The notes beneath the pieces are model-generated. The model saw only the letters and a program-made list of their open reading frames with translations. It was not told the DNA's origin and did no database searches. Shown here piece after piece: positions 4,646 to 7,066 of a stretch of 7,066 bases of DNA. The position numbers were made by a program, and so were the translations under genes. The stretch spans positions 1 to 7,066 of the forward strand of contig JAGQGA010000280.1 of assembly GCA_020432595.1 (NCBI GenBank), written 5' to 3'. Origin of the DNA: Anaerolineales bacterium (lineage in GTDB: Bacteria > Chloroflexota > Anaerolineae > Promineifilales > Promineifilaceae). Position 1 is the stretch's first letter. Each line of letters opens with the position of its first letter.

Positions 4646-6988
4646 ATGGCGGCAACACAATTTTTTGGTGAACGGATCAAGCGCAACGAAGACCCACGTT
4701 TGCTAACTGGGCAAGCCCTCTTTACCGACGACGTAAACTTGCCCAATATGCTCCACGTCGCCTTCCACCGCAGCCCCTACGCCCACGGCCGTATTTTGAG
4801 CATTGATGTGAGTGCCGCCGCCGAAAAAGAAGGGGTGGTGGCCGTCTACACCGCCGAATCGCTGGGCGACTATTGGCAGCACGGCCCGCTGCTTGTCCCC
4901 CCGCCTCCCGTCGAGGGCATTGTTTTCAACCAGCGTACCCAAGTGCCGCTGGCAAAAGACAAAGTGCGCTACGTCGGCGAGCCTATCGTGATGGTGGTTG
5001 CCACCAGCCGCTATGTTGCCGAAGATGCAGCCGAGGAGGTGTGGGTGGATATTGAGCCATTAACGGCCGTTACCGACCTCGAAGCCGCCCTCAAACCCGA
5101 CACTCCCCAAGTCCACGAAGACGTGGAGACCAACATTTGCGCCCACGTCGTGCAAACAAAGGGCAGCGGCCGCGACTTTGCCAGCGTGCGTCAGCAGGCC
5201 GCGCTGCTGCTGGAGCGCCGCTTTTATTACGACCACGGCACGGCCGCCGCTATGGAAAACCGGGGCATCGTCGCCGACTGGGATCGCCGGGCGCAGCGGC
5301 TCACCATCTGGGACACCACCCAAGCCCCCGTTTTTATTCGCAACGGCATGGCCGCCTTCCTTGGCCTCTCGGAAAACCAGGTGCGCGTCATCGCCCCCTT
5401 CATCGGCGGCGGTTTTGGCCCCAAAATCATGATGTTTTACTCGGAAGAGATGCTTATCCCCTGGGCGGCGATGCAGCTCAACCGCCCCGTCAAATGGATT
5501 GAAGACCGCGCCGAGAATTTTGTTGCCACCACGCAGGAGCGCGACCAAATCCATGATGTGCAGGCGGCGTTTGACGAAAACGGCCGTATTCTCGGCATCC
5601 ACGACACCTTCTATCACGATGCTGGTGCCTACGCCCCCTACGGCCTAACCGTGCCGCTCAACAGCCAATGCACCCTGCTGGGGCCGTATGATGTGCCGTG
5701 TTATTACAGTGAATTTACGGCCGTTTTCACCAACAAACCCATCGTCACCCCCTATCGCGGCGCGGGGCGGCAGCACGGTGTCTTTGTCATGGAGCGGCTG
5801 CTCGATTTAGCTGCCCGGCAGTTAGGCCTAGACCGCACCGAAATCCGGCGGCGCAACTTCATCCCGCCCACAGCCTTCCCCTACAACAACGAAATCATCT
5901 ACCAGGATTTTGCCCCGCTGGTCTACGACAGTGGCAATTACGAACCCGTGTTAGACCAAGCCAAACGGCTTATCGGCTACGACGACTTCTTCCAAACCGT
6001 TCAGCCGCAGGCTCGCGCCGAGGGGCGGCACGTCGGGCTGGGGATTGTGGCCTATGTCGAAGGGACGGGGATTGGCCCCTATGAAGGGGCGCGGGTGCAG
6101 GTGCAGGCCAACGGCCGGGTCAGCGTCGCCACCGGCATTGGCACCCAAGGGCAGGGTCACTACACTGTTTTTGCCCAGGTGGTGGCCGACCAGGTGGGGG
6201 TGGGTGTCACTGACGTGGACGTGGTGACGGGCGACACCGACCAGTTCCACTGGGGGGCAGGGACGTTTGCCAGCCGGGGGGCGGTGGTGGCGGGTAACGC
6301 CATCAACGAGGCGGCCAAAGATGTGCGCCGCAAGATTTTGAAGCTGGCAAGCGAACAACTGGAAGCGGCGGAGGAAGATTTGGAATTGGGTGAGGGCCGG
6401 GTATGGGTGCGTGGGGTGCCGGAAACGGCCGTTTCCCTCGGCTCCCTCGCCCAAGCCGCCAACCCCATGCGCGGAGCCGTTAAACCCGGTGCCGAACCGG
6501 GGCTGGAATCGAGCAACTACTTTGGCCCCGAATACGGTGCCACTGCCGCTGGCATTCACGCCATGATTGTCGAAGTTGACCCCGACACCCTCAACGTCTA
6601 CATTCAAAAATACGTCGTCGTCCACGACTGCGGCCGCGTCATTAACCCGCTCATTCTTGAAGGTCAGATTCAGGGTGGCGTGGCGCAGGGCATCGGCAAC
6701 GCCTTTTACGAAAAGCTGGCCTTTGACAGCGACGGGCAGCTTCTTACCGGCTCCTTTATGGATTACCTGCTGCCGACGGCGCTGGAAGTGCCGCCAATCG
6801 TCGTGGGGCATGAGGAAACGCCCTCGCCGCTCAACCCGCTGGGCACCAAAGGCTCCGGCGAGGCAGGAGCCATTCCCACCGGCCCCCTTTTTGCTCAGGC
6901 CGTTGAAGATGCGCTCGGCCACCCCACCCTTGAAATCCTGGAAATCCCGCTTAGTCCCGGCCGGCTGTGGGAGTTGGTACAATCTTAA
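4646..6988 (+). CDS. Molybdenum hydroxylase large subunit, form II CoxL-like (xanthine dehydrogenase family)
   Basis: 780 residues, full length for the family. It starts with FGERIKRNEDPRLLTG (7-22), the usual N-terminus of CoxL-type subunits, followed by the aldehyde oxidase/xanthine dehydrogenase a/b hammerhead domain (to about residue 130) and the molybdopterin-binding domains. Motifs: IGGGFGPK (253-260), PYRGAGR (369-375), GTQGQGH (499-505) binding the molybdopterin cytosine dinucleotide cofactor, and GTKGSGEAG, whose Glu739 corresponds to the catalytic base. True (form I) CO dehydrogenase has A-Y-R-C-S-F-R with the copper-binding Cys; here that position is Gly372, so the protein belongs to the form II or general hydroxylase group and probably hydroxylates an aldehyde, purine or N-heterocycle with water as oxygen source. 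Such enzymes normally need an FAD subunit and a 2Fe-2S subunit, but neither gene is next to it. It has its own promoter, is divergent from the TVP38 gene (161 bp apart) and precedes a HAD phosphatase by 27 bp. The substrate cannot be read from the sequence. Confidence 0.92.
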   Translation: MAATQFFGERIKRNEDPRLLTGQALFTDDVNLPNMLHVAFHRSPYAHGRILSIDVSAAAEKEGVVAVYTAESLGDYWQHGPLLVPPPPVEGIVFNQRTQVPLAKDKVRYVGEPIVMVVATSRYVAEDAAEEVWVDIEPLTAVTDLEAALKPDTPQVHEDVETNICAHVVQTKGSGRDFASVRQQAALLLERRFYYDHGTAAAMENRGIVADWDRRAQRLTIWDTTQAPVFIRNGMAAFLGLSENQVRVIAPFIGGGFGPKIMMFYSEEMLIPWAAMQLNRPVKWIEDRAENFVATTQERDQIHDVQAAFDENGRILGIHDTFYHDAGAYAPYGLTVPLNSQCTLLGPYDVPCYYSEFTAVFTNKPIVTPYRGAGRQHGVFVMERLLDLAARQLGLDRTEIRRRNFIPPTAFPYNNEIIYQDFAPLVYDSGNYEPVLDQAKRLIGYDDFFQTVQPQARAEGRHVGLGIVAYVEGTGIGPYEGARVQVQANGRVSVATGIGTQGQGHYTVFAQVVADQVGVGVTDVDVVTGDTDQFHWGAGTFASRGAVVAGNAINEAAKDVRRKILKLASEQLEAAEEDLELGEGRVWVRGVPETAVSLGSLAQAANPMRGAVKPGAEPGLESSNYFGPEYGATAAGIHAMIVEVDPDTLNVYIQKYVVVHDCGRVINPLILEGQIQGGVAQGIGNAFYEKLAFDSDGQLLTGSFMDYLLPTALEVPPIVVGHEETPSPLNPLGTKGSGEAGAIPTGPLFAQAVEDALGHPTLEILEIPLSPGRLWELVQS

Positions 6989-7015
6989 ACGGGTTGTGGT
7001 ACACTTCGCGCCACT

Positions 7016-7066
7016 ATGAAGCAGATCAAAAACCTAATTTTAGACATGGATGGGGTTCTGTGGCGT
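7016..7066 (+). CDS. HAD-superfamily hydrolase, NagD-like subclass IIA (first 17 codons, runs off the right edge)
   Basis: The frame from ATG 7016 to the edge reads MKQIKNLILDMDGVLWR. The D-M-D-G-V-L-W-R motif is HAD motif I, with Asp10 as the nucleophile and Asp12 as the acid/base, and the following Trp-Arg is typical of the NagD-like (HAD-IIA) sugar- and nucleotide-phosphate phosphatases. It begins 27 bp after the stop of the molybdenum hydroxylase gene on the same strand and is probably co-transcribed, though a TACACT (7000-7005) just upstream could also start a nearly leaderless transcript. No Shine-Dalgarno is visible. Only the N-terminus is present, so the subclass is tentative. Confidence 0.75.
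   Translation, partial: MKQIKNLILDMDGVLWR

Larger units (their letters stand above)
262..6433. repeat. Dispersed palindrome AACGGCCGTT (nine copies across the window)
   Basis: Exact AACGGCCGTT occurs starting at 262, 1658, 2456, 3556, 3924, 4435, 4557, 5062 and 6424. The core ACGGCCGT also occurs at 4785, 5580 and 5717. The copies at 1657, 4434, 4556 and 6423 extend to AAACGGCCGTTT, and the last to a 16-bp palindrome (6421-6436). Eight of the nine exact copies lie inside genes and one in the molybdenum hydroxylase promoter spacer. By chance, a given 10-mer is expected far less than once in 7 kb. The entry spans the first to the last copy; the sequence between copies is not part of it. Confidence 0.9.

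Noticed and set aside
4518..4706. 62-codon open frame upstream of and overlapping the molybdenum hydroxylase start
   Set aside because: It spans the promoter and the 30-bp palindrome and overlaps the real gene in another frame; no ribosome site or family resemblance.
5951..6982. 343-codon open frame on the minus strand, antisense to the molybdenum hydroxylase
   Set aside because: It is a shadow of a high-GC gene: its translation has no recognisable domain, while the plus frame carries all family motifs.
4646..6988. Annotation as aerobic CO dehydrogenase CoxL
   Set aside because: The active-site loop is PYRGAGR rather than AYRCSFR, so the copper-binding Cys is missing.
6974..7005. Separate promoter for the HAD gene (TTGGTA at 6974 and TACACT at 7000)
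   Set aside because: The spacer is 20 bp, too long, and no better -35 is seen; co-transcription with the upstream gene is simpler.

Overview
The window reads as GC-rich, gene-dense bacterial chromosome. It most resembles a Chloroflexota (Anaerolineae-like) genome, judging from the protein mix (MerA-like flavoprotein beside a TVP38 protein, aerobic CoxL-type hydroxylase, DUF457-like membrane protein) and from the palindromic intergenic repeats. That placement rests on recognition alone, since no rRNA or marker gene is present. No tRNA, rRNA, insertion sequence, CRISPR array or prophage is visible, and no gap between genes exceeds 161 bp.

Layout: four genes lie head-to-tail on the minus strand. 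In transcription order they are a TVP38/TMEM64 (DedA-superfamily) membrane protein (4484-3741), a MerA-like pyridine nucleotide-disulfide oxidoreductase (3652-2138), a flavin-dependent halogenase-family FAD monooxygenase (2062-374), and the start of a small DUF457/YdjM-like membrane protein (297 to beyond the left edge). Divergently, on the plus strand, a complete molybdenum hydroxylase large subunit of the form II CoxL-like / xanthine dehydrogenase family (4646-6988) is followed after 27 bp by the first 17 codons of a HAD-superfamily phosphatase (7016 to beyond the right edge).

Function: the TVP38 and oxidoreductase pair is a known association, and the two domains also occur fused. They probably form one membrane-linked redox unit that is unlikely to reduce mercury. 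The halogenase-like protein carries the full set of family motifs but has no natural-product genes within reach. The CoxL-like subunit lacks the Cys of true CO dehydrogenase, and no FAD or 2Fe-2S subunit gene is adjacent to it.

The most notable non-coding signals are two. First, the perfect palindrome AACGGCCGTT occurs nine times (12 copies of the 8-base core ACGGCCGT), mostly inside genes, where it usually encodes Thr-Ala-Val; this looks like a HIP1-type genome-wide motif. Second, each of the four larger gaps between genes holds its own repeat or palindrome: a 10-bp triplet tandem at 311-340, an imperfect hairpin at 2070-2129, a 19-bp inverted repeat at 3681-3741, and a perfect 30-bp palindrome at 4590-4619 directly downstream of a good sigma-70-type promoter.
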